Assembly: GCF_030294945.1 (NCBI RefSeq) | Contig: NZ_AP018448.1 | Coordinates: 4,680,001-4,744,000 of the forward strand | Direction: 5' to 3' | From: Streptomyces graminofaciens | GTDB taxonomy: Bacteria; Actinomycetota; Actinomycetes; Streptomycetales; Streptomycetaceae | Length of the DNA stretch: 64,000 nt | Shown here: piece by piece, positions 55,456 through 64,000 of the stretch | Layout: each line of letters begins with the position of its first letter | Numbering within the stretch: the first letter of the stretch is position 1 | The notes under the pieces: model-generated | What the model saw: only the letters and a program-made list of their open reading frames with translations | The model's database searches: none | What the model was told of the DNA's origin: nothing | Position numbers and translations under genes: made by a program

Positions 55456-56682
55456 CTACTTCACCGCGGCACCCGCTTTCCATTCCTTCCAGCGCAAGTT
55501 CCACCCGCCGAGGCCATTGTCGGGAGCGACCTTTTTGTCGTTGCTGTTGACCACCTCGATGACGTCCCCGATGAGGCTGCGGTCGAAGAACCAGCCCGCG
55601 GGCGTGGAGGAACTGCCGCCCTTCACATCGCGCAGCCCGACACAGCCGTGGCTGACATTGGCCCGCCCGAAGGCGTCCGGCGCCCAGTAGTTGCCGTGCA
55701 GGAAGGTGCCGGAGGTGGTCAGGCGCATGGCGTGCGGGACGTCCGGGATGTCGTACTCGCCCTTGCCGTCGGCCTTCTTGAAGCCGACGGTGGCGCCGTT
55801 CATCCGGGTCACCTCGAGCATCTCGATGACGACCATCTTGCCGTTGTACGTGGTCGTGCCGGGCGCCCCGGCCGTGATGGGCAGGGTGGCGAGGTGGTGG
55901 TCGCCGCGCTGGACGCGCATGGTGTGGGTGGCCGCGTCGACACGGCTGACCTGGTGTCTGCCGACAGTGAAGGAGAAGCTCTTGTACTGCTGCCCGTAGA
56001 CGCCGGGTGCCCCCTCGACGTCCCGCAGCCGCAGCCCGACGGTGACCTTCGTGCCGGGCTTCCAGTACTTCTCGGGCCGGAAGTCCAGGCGCTTCCTGCC
56101 GAACCAGTGCGGCCGGACGTCGACGGCCGGCGAGGCGGTCACGGCGACGGCCCGCTCGACGGCCGCGCGGTTCTCGATCTTCCGGTTGAACTCCAGGGAG
56201 ACGATCATCCCGGTGCCCACGGTGGCCCGGTTCTCCGGTGTGACGTACGCGATGAAGCGTTTTCTGGGGACCTGCGTGGTGAAGGTGACGTGCCGCGCCG
56301 AGCGGCGGCCGTGGCCGTCCAGGGCGACCGCGTCGACGGTGTACTTGGCCGCCAGCGCGAGCTTCCGTGCGCCGGTGGGGCGCCATGTCAGTCCGTCGGC
56401 CGAGACACGCCCGGGCACGGGTGACTCCTGGGCGTCCTGGGACTTAACGACCTTCACGGACTCCAGGCGCCCGCTGGGCACCCGTACCTCGAAGCGCTGG
56501 TCGGCGCGCACCCCCTTGCTGCCGTCCTCGGGGGTCACACGAATCATGTCGTCGGGCGCCTTCTCACTGGTCAGGGGCGTTCCCGGGGTGCAGCCGACGG
56601 CTCCGGCGAGCAGTCCTGCCCAGGTCAGTGCGGCGGCCAGCGCGGCCCGGGCGCGGCGCGCGTGCGTCTGTGCGTGGTTCAC
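55456..56682 (-). CDS. L,D-transpeptidase lipoprotein, tandem paralogue
   Basis: 408 residues from GTG 56682 (VNHAQTHARRARAALAAALT). Lipobox LLAGAVGC. Same architecture as its neighbour: Ig-like domains (MIRVTPEDGSKGVRADQRFE; KRFIAYVTPENRATVGTGMI) and YkuD domain with LHGNYWAPDAFGRANVSHGC and catalytic SHGCVGLRD. Both end with a nearly identical NGL-GWN-WxKWK segment. The linker after the lipid anchor is shorter here and not Gly-rich. The GTG was chosen because upstream codons are not coding in character. 180 bases separate the two genes. Confidence 0.92.
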   Translation of the reverse strand: MNHAQTHARRARAALAAALTWAGLLAGAVGCTPGTPLTSEKAPDDMIRVTPEDGSKGVRADQRFEVRVPSGRLESVKVVKSQDAQESPVPGRVSADGLTWRPTGARKLALAAKYTVDAVALDGHGRRSARHVTFTTQVPRKRFIAYVTPENRATVGTGMIVSLEFNRKIENRAAVERAVAVTASPAVDVRPHWFGRKRLDFRPEKYWKPGTKVTVGLRLRDVEGAPGVYGQQYKSFSFTVGRHQVSRVDAATHTMRVQRGDHHLATLPITAGAPGTTTYNGKMVVIEMLEVTRMNGATVGFKKADGKGEYDIPDVPHAMRLTTSGTFLHGNYWAPDAFGRANVSHGCVGLRDVKGGSSSTPAGWFFDRSLIGDVIEVVNSNDKKVAPDNGLGGWNLRWKEWKAGAAVK

Positions 56683-56830
56683 GTGCGGCCCAACGACGGC
56701 GCACGCCCCCGGGAAACGTGAGTGCGAGGCGTGCTCTGGGCAGAACCCTTGGGAGGACGACGAGACAGGCCCCGGGGCGGGACACCCGGGTCCCCGTCCC
56801 CGTCGTCCCACCGAGTCGCGGGAGGCCGTG

Positions 56831-59089
56831 GTGTCGAGCGCAGCCGAGCAGGAGGCAGTTCAGGAGGCACGCGCGGTGCCGGCCGCGCGCCCGGCCCCCG
56901 GGCTGAACGGCAAACGGATCCCGGCGGAGCCGTCCATGCCCGTGTGGCCGGGCGCCCCGACCCCACTCGGGGCCCGCTTCCGGGTCGGCCCCGACGGAGT
57001 CGCGGGCACCAACTTCGCGCTGTGGGCGGGCGGGGCGGAGGCCGTGGAGCTGTGCCTGTTCTCCGAGGAGGGCGTGGAGACCCGGCTGAGGCTGACGGAA
57101 CTCACACACGAGATCTGGCACGGCTTCGTGCCCGGCGTCCTCCCCGGCCGGCGGTACGGCTATCGGGTGCACGGCCGCTGGGACCCCTGGACCGGCGCCC
57201 GCTGGAACCCGGCGAAGCTGCTCCTGGACCCGTACGCGCGTGCCGTGGACGGCGAGTTCAGCCTGCCCCCCGAGGTGTACGGGCACGTCCGTGACTGGCC
57301 CGAGCAGCGGGTGGCGGACACCGTGCGCGACGAGCGGGACTCGGCGCCGTACGTCCCGAAGGGGGTCGTCGTCCACGATGACGTGACCGACGACGAATGG
57401 ACGTACGACCGGCGCCCGAAGACCCCGTGGGCGGACTCGGTGATCTACGAGCTGCACGTGAAGGGGTTCACACAGCTGCACCCCGGCATCCCCGAGGAAC
57501 TGCGCGGCACCTACGCGGGCCTGGCGCACCCGGCGGCGATCGAGCACCTGGTGAAGCTGGGCGTGACGGCGGTCGAGCTGCTCCCCGTCCATCAGTTCGC
57601 CCACGAGGACCACCTGCTGCGCCGGGGCATGCGCAACTACTGGGGCTACAACTCCATAGGCTACTTCGCCCCGCACGCGGCGTACGCGGCCTCCGGCACG
57701 ACCGGCCAGCAGGTCGGCGAGTTCAAGCGCATGGTCCGGGCGCTGCACGCGGCCGGCATCGAGGTCGTCCTCGACGTCGTCTACAACCACACGGCCGAGG
57801 CCGACGAACGCGGCCCGAGCCTGTCCCTGCGGGGCATCGACAACCGCGGCTACTACCGGCTGCAGGGCGACGCGCGTCACTACGCCGACTACACGGGCTG
57901 CGGCAACACCCTGCACGTGGTCCAGCCGCACGTCCTGCGTCTGATCACGGACTCGCTGCGGTACTGGGTGACGGAGATGGGGGTGGACGGCTTCCGGTTC
58001 GATCTGGCTGCGGCACTCGCCAGGTCCATGCATGACGTCGACATGCTGTCTCCCTTCCTCGCCGTCATCGCCCAGGACCCCGTGCTGCGGCGGGTGAAGC
58101 TGATCGCCGAGCCGTGGGACGTCGGCTCGGGCGGCTACCAGGTGGGCGCCTTCCCACCCCTGTGGACGGAGTGGAACGACCGCTACCGGGGGGCCGTCCG
58201 GGACTTCTGGCGGGGCGCGCTGCCGGACGTACGGGATCTGGGGTACCGGCTGTCGGGGTCGAGCGACCTGTACGCGTGGGGAGGCCGCCGCCCGTACGCC
58301 TCCGTCAACTTCATCACCGCGCACGACGGTTTCACGCTCCGGGACCTCGTCTCGTACGAGCACAAGCACAACGAGGCGAACGGGGAGGGCAACCGGGACG
58401 GCTCGGACGACAACCGGGCCTGGAACTGCGGGGCCGAGGGCGAGACGGAGGACGAGGGCGTACGGGCGCTCAGGCGGCGGCAGCTGCGGAACCTGCTGAC
58501 CACGCTGCTGCTGTCGACGGGTGTGCCCATGCTGGTCGCCGGGGACGAGCTGGGGCGCACGCAGGGCGGCAACAACAACGCGTACTGCCAGGACAACGAG
58601 ATCAGCTGGCTGGACTGGGGGCTGCTGGAGGAGCCGGGCTGGAAGGCCCTGTTCGACCTGACGGCACGGCTGATCGCGCTCCGGCACGAGCACCCGGTGC
58701 TGCGCCGCCGGGCCTTCTTCTCCGGCCGGGCCCACTCGGCGGACGGGCTGCGGGACCTGGCGTGGTTCACGGCACACGGGACCGAGATGACGGAACAGGA
58801 CTGGTACGCGCCGGCCGCCACGCTGGGCATGTACCTGTCCGGCCGGGACATCCCCGGCCGGGACGGGCGGGGGGCGCCGATCCTCGACGACAGTTTCCTG
58901 GCCGTGCTGCACGCCGGGGACGGCCCGGTGGACTTCGTCCTGCCGGGGCCGCCGTGGGCGGAGCGGTACGAGGTGGTCGTGGACACCGCGGAGGAGGCGC
59001 AGGGGGAGGCGCCCGGGGTGGTGCATGAGGCCGGGGAGACGGTGGTGATGGCGGGGAGGTCCGTGGTGCTGCTGCGGGTCGTGGGGTGA
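56831..59089 (+). CDS. glgX: Glycogen debranching enzyme (isoamylase-type GH13)
   Basis: 752 residues from GTG 56831, GGGAGG six bases upstream. N-terminal CBM48 domain (PLGARFRVGPDGVAGTNFAL), then the GH13 barrel. Catalytic residues are visible: nucleophile Asp391 in DGFRFDLAAA, acid/base Glu427 in LIAEPWDVG and transition-state Asp499 in ITAHDGFTL. The loop RMRNYWGYNSIGYFAPH (region I) is typical of GlgX/TreX. It hydrolyses alpha-1,6 branch points in glycogen. The first ~45 residues are an Ala/Pro-rich, non-conserved extension. Its divergent neighbour is the second L,D-transpeptidase. Confidence 0.95.
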   Translation: MSSAAEQEAVQEARAVPAARPAPGLNGKRIPAEPSMPVWPGAPTPLGARFRVGPDGVAGTNFALWAGGAEAVELCLFSEEGVETRLRLTELTHEIWHGFVPGVLPGRRYGYRVHGRWDPWTGARWNPAKLLLDPYARAVDGEFSLPPEVYGHVRDWPEQRVADTVRDERDSAPYVPKGVVVHDDVTDDEWTYDRRPKTPWADSVIYELHVKGFTQLHPGIPEELRGTYAGLAHPAAIEHLVKLGVTAVELLPVHQFAHEDHLLRRGMRNYWGYNSIGYFAPHAAYAASGTTGQQVGEFKRMVRALHAAGIEVVLDVVYNHTAEADERGPSLSLRGIDNRGYYRLQGDARHYADYTGCGNTLHVVQPHVLRLITDSLRYWVTEMGVDGFRFDLAAALARSMHDVDMLSPFLAVIAQDPVLRRVKLIAEPWDVGSGGYQVGAFPPLWTEWNDRYRGAVRDFWRGALPDVRDLGYRLSGSSDLYAWGGRRPYASVNFITAHDGFTLRDLVSYEHKHNEANGEGNRDGSDDNRAWNCGAEGETEDEGVRALRRRQLRNLLTTLLLSTGVPMLVAGDELGRTQGGNNNAYCQDNEISWLDWGLLEEPGWKALFDLTARLIALRHEHPVLRRRAFFSGRAHSADGLRDLAWFTAHGTEMTEQDWYAPAATLGMYLSGRDIPGRDGRGAPILDDSFLAVLHAGDGPVDFVLPGPPWAERYEVVVDTAEEAQGEAPGVVHEAGETVVMAGRSVVLLRVVG

Positions 59090-59171
59090 ATTCGCGTGAA
59101 GTGGCGGGTGGATCAAGGGAGTTGAGTAGACGAGCGGGGGAGATTCCGTAACGGAATGGGAGTGACTGCCT

Positions 59172-59206
59172 GTGACTGTCATGTCCTGGTCGGTAACCTC
59201 CCTTCG
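59172..59206 (+). promoter_or_regulatory. Possible leaderless promoter of the NACHT gene
   Basis: GTGACT (59172-59177), 16 bases, TAACCT (59194-59199), then six bases to GTG 59206. The spacing would start the RNA at or within a base of the initiation codon, and no ribosome-binding site precedes it. Confidence 0.5.
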
Positions 59207-62200
59207 TGAGCGGACAGATCGACACACTCCTGCCGTACGGGGTCGGCGCCGTCGCCTTCCTGGCTCTGCTGTTCTTCTTCGCGCGCCCCTTCCTCACCAC
59301 CCTGGCGGGCGACGCGGCGAAGGCCACCCCCGGTGCCGTACGACGGCTGTACCGGCGGCTGCGCCCCGTCGGCGGCCGGAAGCTGAGGCGGTACCGCAAC
59401 CAGGTGCGGACCGAGAACTCCAAGGTCAGGCTGGGCCTTTCACCGAGCGGCCGGGAGGGCGGCGGCGGACACGGTACCCCCGGCCTGCGGGACGTGTACG
59501 TGCCGTTGCAGTGCGAGCAGAACGGCGGGCGCACCGACGCGGCGACGCTGCTGCGCGAGCACCATCGCACGGTGCTGCTGGGCGCGCCGGGCGCGGGCAA
59601 GTCGCTGCTGCTCAAGCACGAGATGCTGGAGTGGGCGGACGGGGAGGACGACAAGGCGCTGCCGGTGATCGTGGAACTGCACGCCTGCAACACGGCTCAG
59701 CGGCCCGATGACGCTCGTGGGCTGTTCGAGTGGTTGATCACCGGAAAGTTCGCGAAGGCCGGGATCTCGACGGCGAGGGAGATGGTGGAGAGCCGGCTGG
59801 ACTCCGGCGGCCTGCGCGTCTTCTTCGACGGGCTCGACGAGGTGGGGACGGAGCACTTCGAGCGGGCCGTGCGTGAACTGCGGGAGTTCGCGATCCGGTA
59901 CGGCGACTGCGACATGGTCGTGTCGTGCCGCAGCGCCGCGTACGACGGGCAGTTGCAGGATGTGTTCGAGCAGGAGATACGGATCGCCGAGTTCGACGAC
60001 GCGTCGATCCTGCGGTTTCTGTCCAAGTGGCCGGAGCTGACGGATCCGGTGATGGCGGCGCGGATCTTCCAGGCCTTGCAGGACGATCCGGAGCTGATGG
60101 TGCTGGCGCGCAGTCCGTTGATGCTGACGATGATCGCGTACCTCCAGTCGGGCGACCGGGCGGAGAGCGTGGGCCCGCTGCCGAACTCCCGGGCCGCGTT
60201 CTACGACATGGCCGTCGCCCATCTCCTCGACCGGGACCGGCTGCTGAACCGCAGCGAGGCGATCGGCGTCTACAACGCGGGCCGCAAGACGCTGGTGCTC
60301 CAACGTCTCGCGCTCAGACAGCTGAGTACGTCCTCGGCGCGAGGGGATCGGCAGGAGATCACCCGTGAGCGGTTCGAGCGTGTGATCGACGAGCTGCTGC
60401 CGGGCTTCGACCTGGAACGGAGCCCGCATCTTCAGAGGATGCTGGCCGAGATCGTCCACCGCAGCGAGCTGATCAAGGACATCGACCGGGGGCGGCACTA
60501 CCAGTTCACCCACCTGACGCTGTTGGAGTACCTCGCGGCGTGCGAGTTGCGGGGCGACGAGCAGCGGTTGATGGAGTACTACCGCCGGGATCCGACGCCG
60601 TGGCGGGAGACGGTGCGGATGTGGTGTGCGGTGACTCGGGGGTCCTGCACGCAGGTGGTACGGGAGGTGTTCGAGGACACCGACATACGGCGGCAAGTGC
60701 TGGCGTTGCAGTGCCTGGCCGATACGGTGCACATCGAGGAGGAGCTGGCGGAGGAGGTTCTGGCGTTCTTCCTGGGGCGGTTGGGGGCCGCCGGGGATGT
60801 GGAAGGCGATGTCTCCAAGGGGTTGGGGATCTTGGCGGCGAGCAGCGGGCTTCGGGGGCGGAGGGTGCGGGAGGCACTGATCGCGGCGGCACGGGGCCCT
60901 GTTTCGGCTCGGCGGTCGGCGGCGATACGGGCGCTCGTGGTGTCGGGGCGGCAGGAGGCGGCGACCGCGCTGGCGTGGCTGGAGGACGACGAGGCGAGGG
61001 CGGCGTTGCAGGCCATGGGGGACGTGGCGGTCCCGTCGCTGGCCCAGGTGGCGGAGCACGGGGAGGTGTGGGCCGTACGGTCCCTGGGGTCGGTGGGAAC
61101 CCCGGCGGCAGCGGTTCGACTGGCCGGGCTGCTGTGGGCGGAGCGGATCCGGAGGGCGAACGGCGCCGAGGTCGCCGCCACGGCGGCGTGGCAGTTGGCG
61201 TCTCTCATCCGCACCCCGGAGGTGCTCTCCGCGCTCGCCGAGTGGGCGCCGCGGTCCGATGTCCACCACCCGTACGACTGGGTGTGGGAGCCCTTCCAGC
61301 GCGAGAAGAGCTTGACGGTGGTGGTCGGCAGGATCGCCGAGCTGATGCGCACGGGTGTCCCGTCCGCCTGGAGCGGCGTCACGTCGATCGACCCCCGCAT
61401 CGGGATTCCGCTCTTCGCCTGCGCCGATTTCGGGCGCTTTGGTCCCGGGATTCCCATGGGAGAGATCGACCACGTCCTCGGCGAGGTCCAGTCGGTCATC
61501 CCCACCGTGCCCGGCCTGCCGAACCAGCGGCCTGACGCGCGCCGCCGGGTGACGATCGCGCGCCTCTTCGACTCCGACGCGGCAGTCGCCCCCTCCGGAA
61601 GACGCACCCTGGAACCGCTCAGGGACGCGCTTCTGACCGCCCACAGCGTGTCCGCAGCCCAGCGGGCCGTACTGGCGGCGCTGCCGTGGCAGGCTCAGAC
61701 ACGCCTCCTGGGTGCGCGTTTCGGCAGTGGCGCCTCCGACACTCGCGGCTTCCGGACGAAATGGCGTCAGGTCCGCGAGGAACCCGACGCGCCCGTGGCG
61801 TTGAAGGGCCTGGCCTGGACGACGGGGACGCTGCTGGCGCTCCTCACCCTCGTGCTCGGCGGGACACGCCTGGTGTCAGGGGCCTTCGCGTGGGCGCCGT
61901 GGGGGATGGAGCCCTGGGGGCCTCGTTCGCTCGCGACGGCAGTCCTGATCACCATGGTCGCCGCCATGGCCGGCCTGGCGAGAGCCACCGGCGACGGAAC
62001 CATAGCCCTCCTCGTCGTGACCGAAGGCGTCTGTGCCACCCACCTCTTCTGGCTCACGCTCGCCTCGGGCAGGGACCTGTTCGGCTGGCCCGTAGCCCTG
62101 CTGGTCATGGGGTCGCTCACCCTGACCACCGTGGCGGCGGCCCTCCGCGCCGCCCGCATCACCGCCAAGATCGACAACCCCCTCCGCGACGCCCTCGCCG

Positions 62201-62211
62201 CCGCCGAATGA
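59206..62211 (+). CDS. Membrane-anchored NACHT-domain NTPase
   Basis: 1001 residues from GTG. One N-terminal membrane helix (about 9-29), then a basic linker and a NACHT/STAND NTPase: Walker A LLGAPGAGKSLLLKHE (126-141), Walker B LRVFFDGLDEV (203-213), sensor MVVSCRSAAYDG (237-248). A helical NACHT-associated region follows, with the conserved FTHLTLLEYLAACEL near 428-442. After that comes an Ala-rich HEAT-like repeat stretch and, near the C-terminus (about 865-985), four membrane segments. STAND proteins bind ligand and oligomerise; several bacterial NACHT proteins protect against phage, but this one has no recognisable effector besides its membrane parts. Confidence 0.88.
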   Translation: MSGQIDTLLPYGVGAVAFLALLFFFARPFLTTLAGDAAKATPGAVRRLYRRLRPVGGRKLRRYRNQVRTENSKVRLGLSPSGREGGGGHGTPGLRDVYVPLQCEQNGGRTDAATLLREHHRTVLLGAPGAGKSLLLKHEMLEWADGEDDKALPVIVELHACNTAQRPDDARGLFEWLITGKFAKAGISTAREMVESRLDSGGLRVFFDGLDEVGTEHFERAVRELREFAIRYGDCDMVVSCRSAAYDGQLQDVFEQEIRIAEFDDASILRFLSKWPELTDPVMAARIFQALQDDPELMVLARSPLMLTMIAYLQSGDRAESVGPLPNSRAAFYDMAVAHLLDRDRLLNRSEAIGVYNAGRKTLVLQRLALRQLSTSSARGDRQEITRERFERVIDELLPGFDLERSPHLQRMLAEIVHRSELIKDIDRGRHYQFTHLTLLEYLAACELRGDEQRLMEYYRRDPTPWRETVRMWCAVTRGSCTQVVREVFEDTDIRRQVLALQCLADTVHIEEELAEEVLAFFLGRLGAAGDVEGDVSKGLGILAASSGLRGRRVREALIAAARGPVSARRSAAIRALVVSGRQEAATALAWLEDDEARAALQAMGDVAVPSLAQVAEHGEVWAVRSLGSVGTPAAAVRLAGLLWAERIRRANGAEVAATAAWQLASLIRTPEVLSALAEWAPRSDVHHPYDWVWEPFQREKSLTVVVGRIAELMRTGVPSAWSGVTSIDPRIGIPLFACADFGRFGPGIPMGEIDHVLGEVQSVIPTVPGLPNQRPDARRRVTIARLFDSDAAVAPSGRRTLEPLRDALLTAHSVSAAQRAVLAALPWQAQTRLLGARFGSGASDTRGFRTKWRQVREEPDAPVALKGLAWTTGTLLALLTLVLGGTRLVSGAFAWAPWGMEPWGPRSLATAVLITMVAAMAGLARATGDGTIALLVVTEGVCATHLFWLTLASGRDLFGWPVALLVMGSLTLTTVAAALRAARITAKIDNPLRDALAAAE

Positions 62212-62273
62212 GCCCCCGTGCGCGCCCGAAACTCACTGGGCGTTGTCAGTGGCGATCCGTAGGCTCGCCACTG

Positions 62274-64000
62274 ATGTCCACTACACGTGCAACCACCAGC
62301 GAACCCGAAAGCGAACCCGAGCCGTCCAGGGACCGTTCCGCCGTCAGAACGCTCCTGCGGCTGTGGCCGTACGTGCGGCCCGTGCGGGTACGGCTGTTCA
62401 CGGCCGCGGCCGTGGCGATAGTGGCGTCCTGTACGGGGCTGGTGATCCCGCTCGTGCTGAAGTGGATGGTGGACGGACCCGTAGCCGACCGCGACCCGGC
62501 GGGCGTGTGGCTCGGCGCGCTGTATCTGCTGCTGCTCGGGCTCGCGGAGGCGCTGCTGTTCGGGTTACGGCGGTGGCTGGTGGCGCGACCGCTCGCCGGG
62601 GTCGAGGCGGCGATGCGCGCGGATCTGTACCGGCATCTGCAGCGGCTTCCGATGGCGTTCCACGACCGCTGGGCCTCGGGCCAGCTGCTGTCGCGCGGCA
62701 CGACCGATCTCATGCTGCTGCGCATGTTCCTGGCCTTTCCGCTGACGTTCCTGCTGGTCAACGCCGTGACCATCCTCGCCGGCCTGTTCATCATGCTGAT
62801 GCAGGACTGGTCGCTGGGGCTGGTGATCCTCGGGCCCGCGGTGCCCGTGATCGTCACATGTGTGCTCTTCGAGAAGCGGTACGCCGAGGTGGCGCGCCTC
62901 GCTCAGGACCAGGTCGGCGATCTGACCACGGTCGTCGAGGAGAGCGTGCTCGGGATCCGGATCATCAAGGGGTTCGGACGGCACCGCAGCCAGGCCCGGG
63001 CCTTCCGTGAACTGTCCAGGACGCTGCGCGGCACGGAATTGCGCAAGGCGAGGCTGCTCTCGGCGATCTGGGCGGTGATCGTGACACTGCCGGAGCTGGC
63101 GATCGGGGCGGCACTGGTGCTCGGGACGGTTCAGGTGGCGGACGGGGTGCTGTCGGCGGGAACGCTGGTCGCCTTCCTGTCCACGGCCCTCGCGCTGCGC
63201 TGGCCCGTCGACTCCATCGGGTTCCTGCTGGCGATGAGCCAGGAGGCGGCGACGGCGACGGAGCGGTACTTCGAGGTGATGGACGAGAAACCGGAGGCCG
63301 AGACCGTCGGTACGGCTGTGTCGGGTGCCGCACCAGCAGACTCCGAGGACAGCGGGCTCCGGTTCCACGACGTCGTCTTCCGCTACCCCGACGCCGCCCC
63401 CGACACGCCCCCCATCCTCACCCACATCGACCTCCACATCCGCCCCGGCGAGTCCATGGCCCTGGTCGGCGCCACCGGCTCCGGCAAGACCACCCTCACC
63501 GCCCTCGTCCCCCGCCTCCACGAAACGACCTCCGGCCGTATCACCCTCGACGGTCACGACATCACCGAGATGTCCCGGGAGTCGCTGCGCGCCCTCGTCG
63601 CCGTCGCCTTCGAGGAACCCACCCTCTTCTCCGCCACCGTCGGCGAGAACGTCCTCATGGGCGCAGGGCACGGCGCGGGCGAACCCGAGCTGGAGCGGGC
63701 CCTCGCCATCGCCCAGGCCGACTTCACGCACGCCCTGCCCCACGGCACCGGCACCCAGGTCGGCGAGCAGGGGCTCAGCCTCTCCGGGGGCCAGCGGCAG
63801 CGGCTGGCGCTGGCGCGGGCGGTGGTCGGCCGACCCCGTTTCCTCGTGCTGGACGACCCGCTGTCCGCGCTGGACGTGCACACGGAGGCCGCCGTCGAGG
63901 CCGCCCTGCGCCAGGTGCTCGCCGAGACGACCGCCCTGATCGTGGCGCACCGGCCGTCCACGGTCCTGCTCGCCGACCGCGTGGCCCTGCTCTCCGGCGG
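62274..64000 (+). CDS. ABC exporter half-transporter (membrane + ATPase), TTA codon, cut by window end
   Basis: 575 codons are visible, starting MSTTRATTSEPESEP. Six-helix type I exporter domain (first helix VRLFTAAAVAIVASCTGLVI; intracellular loop RLPMAFHDRWASGQLLSR), then the ATPase: Walker A LVGATGSGKTTLTALVPRLH, signature LSLSGGQRQRLALARA, Walker B FLVLDDPLSALD, switch His in IVAHRPST. The last few residues lie outside the window. Codon 98 is TTA (62565-62567), rare in Streptomyces and bldA-dependent. Half-transporters need a partner, which may be the next gene downstream. Substrate unknown; lipid or multidrug export is typical. Confidence 0.9.
   Translation, partial: MSTTRATTSEPESEPEPSRDRSAVRTLLRLWPYVRPVRVRLFTAAAVAIVASCTGLVIPLVLKWMVDGPVADRDPAGVWLGALYLLLLGLAEALLFGLRRWLVARPLAGVEAAMRADLYRHLQRLPMAFHDRWASGQLLSRGTTDLMLLRMFLAFPLTFLLVNAVTILAGLFIMLMQDWSLGLVILGPAVPVIVTCVLFEKRYAEVARLAQDQVGDLTTVVEESVLGIRIIKGFGRHRSQARAFRELSRTLRGTELRKARLLSAIWAVIVTLPELAIGAALVLGTVQVADGVLSAGTLVAFLSTALALRWPVDSIGFLLAMSQEAATATERYFEVMDEKPEAETVGTAVSGAAPADSEDSGLRFHDVVFRYPDAAPDTPPILTHIDLHIRPGESMALVGATGSGKTTLTALVPRLHETTSGRITLDGHDITEMSRESLRALVAVAFEEPTLFSATVGENVLMGAGHGAGEPELERALAIAQADFTHALPHGTGTQVGEQGLSLSGGQRQRLALARAVVGRPRFLVLDDPLSALDVHTEAAVEAALRQVLAETTALIVAHRPSTVLLADRVALLSG

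Noticed and set aside
57397..59028. Additional plus-strand frames inside glgX
   Set aside because: Out-of-frame readings of a complete GH13 gene.
62565..63950. Minus-strand frame over the ABC exporter
   Set aside because: Antisense shadow; the plus strand carries complete exporter and ATPase motifs.

Overview
The window is high-GC actinobacterial DNA and almost certainly a Streptomyces chromosome. Pointers are the strong G/C bias at third codon positions, GTG/TTG starts, translational coupling through 4-base GTGA/ATGA overlaps, an AfsA-family protein, a SARP regulator with a TTA (bldA-type) codon, an LAL-type LuxR regulator and a Scabin/pierisin-type ADP-ribosyltransferase. From memory, the order transporter, gcvT-gcvH-glyA-sdaA and ADP-ribosyltransferase resembles the S. 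coelicolor SCO5461-SCO5480 neighbourhood; this was not checked.

Region by region. 1-444: the start of a TRIC/UPF0126 membrane protein that runs out of the window. 464-6763: a minus-strand peptide/nickel-type ABC importer in the unusual order permease C, binding lipoprotein, hairpin, permease B, ATPase D, ATPase F, closed by a 19-bp-arm palindromic terminator. 7.5-10.9 kb: a small secreted protein, two SseB-like proteins and a P-loop kinase-like ATPase. 10.9-15.8 kb: a tandem glycine riboswitch, then gcvT, gcvH, glyA and sdaA, a route glycine to serine to pyruvate. 15.8-19.5 kb: a minus-strand operon of a metallo-beta-lactamase-fold hydrolase, a quinone-reductase-type oxidoreductase and a split B12-dependent acyl-CoA mutase with methylmalonyl-type active-site residues. 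19.6 kb: a second quinone-reductase-type gene facing the other way.

20.6-44.8 kb is accessory and looks like a specialised-metabolism locus. Its core (20881-29447) is one operon: AfsA-type butenolide synthase, a FabH-like protein with an altered active site, ACP, KAS II, FabG, canonical FabH, SDR, FAD monooxygenase and HAD phosphatase. Around it lie two aldo/keto reductases, two MFS exporters, a hot-dog thioesterase, MarR, SARP, MmyB-type XRE, LAL and LuxR-like regulators, a secreted cupin and a second FabH-like paralogue with the same altered active site. The SARP and the LAL each have a TTA codon, so the locus is probably under developmental (bldA) control. Several tandem repeats and dyad operators lie between the genes.

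44.9-64 kb: an McrBC-type restriction pair, an EF-hand protein, a MerR/GNAT divergent pair, the secreted ADP-ribosyltransferase, a beta-propeller lipoprotein, an RsbW-like kinase, an enoyl-CoA hydratase, two tandem L,D-transpeptidases, glycogen debranching enzyme GlgX, a membrane-anchored NACHT NTPase with a possible leaderless promoter, and an ABC exporter half with a TTA codon that is cut by the window end. No tRNA, rRNA, IS element or CRISPR array was seen.
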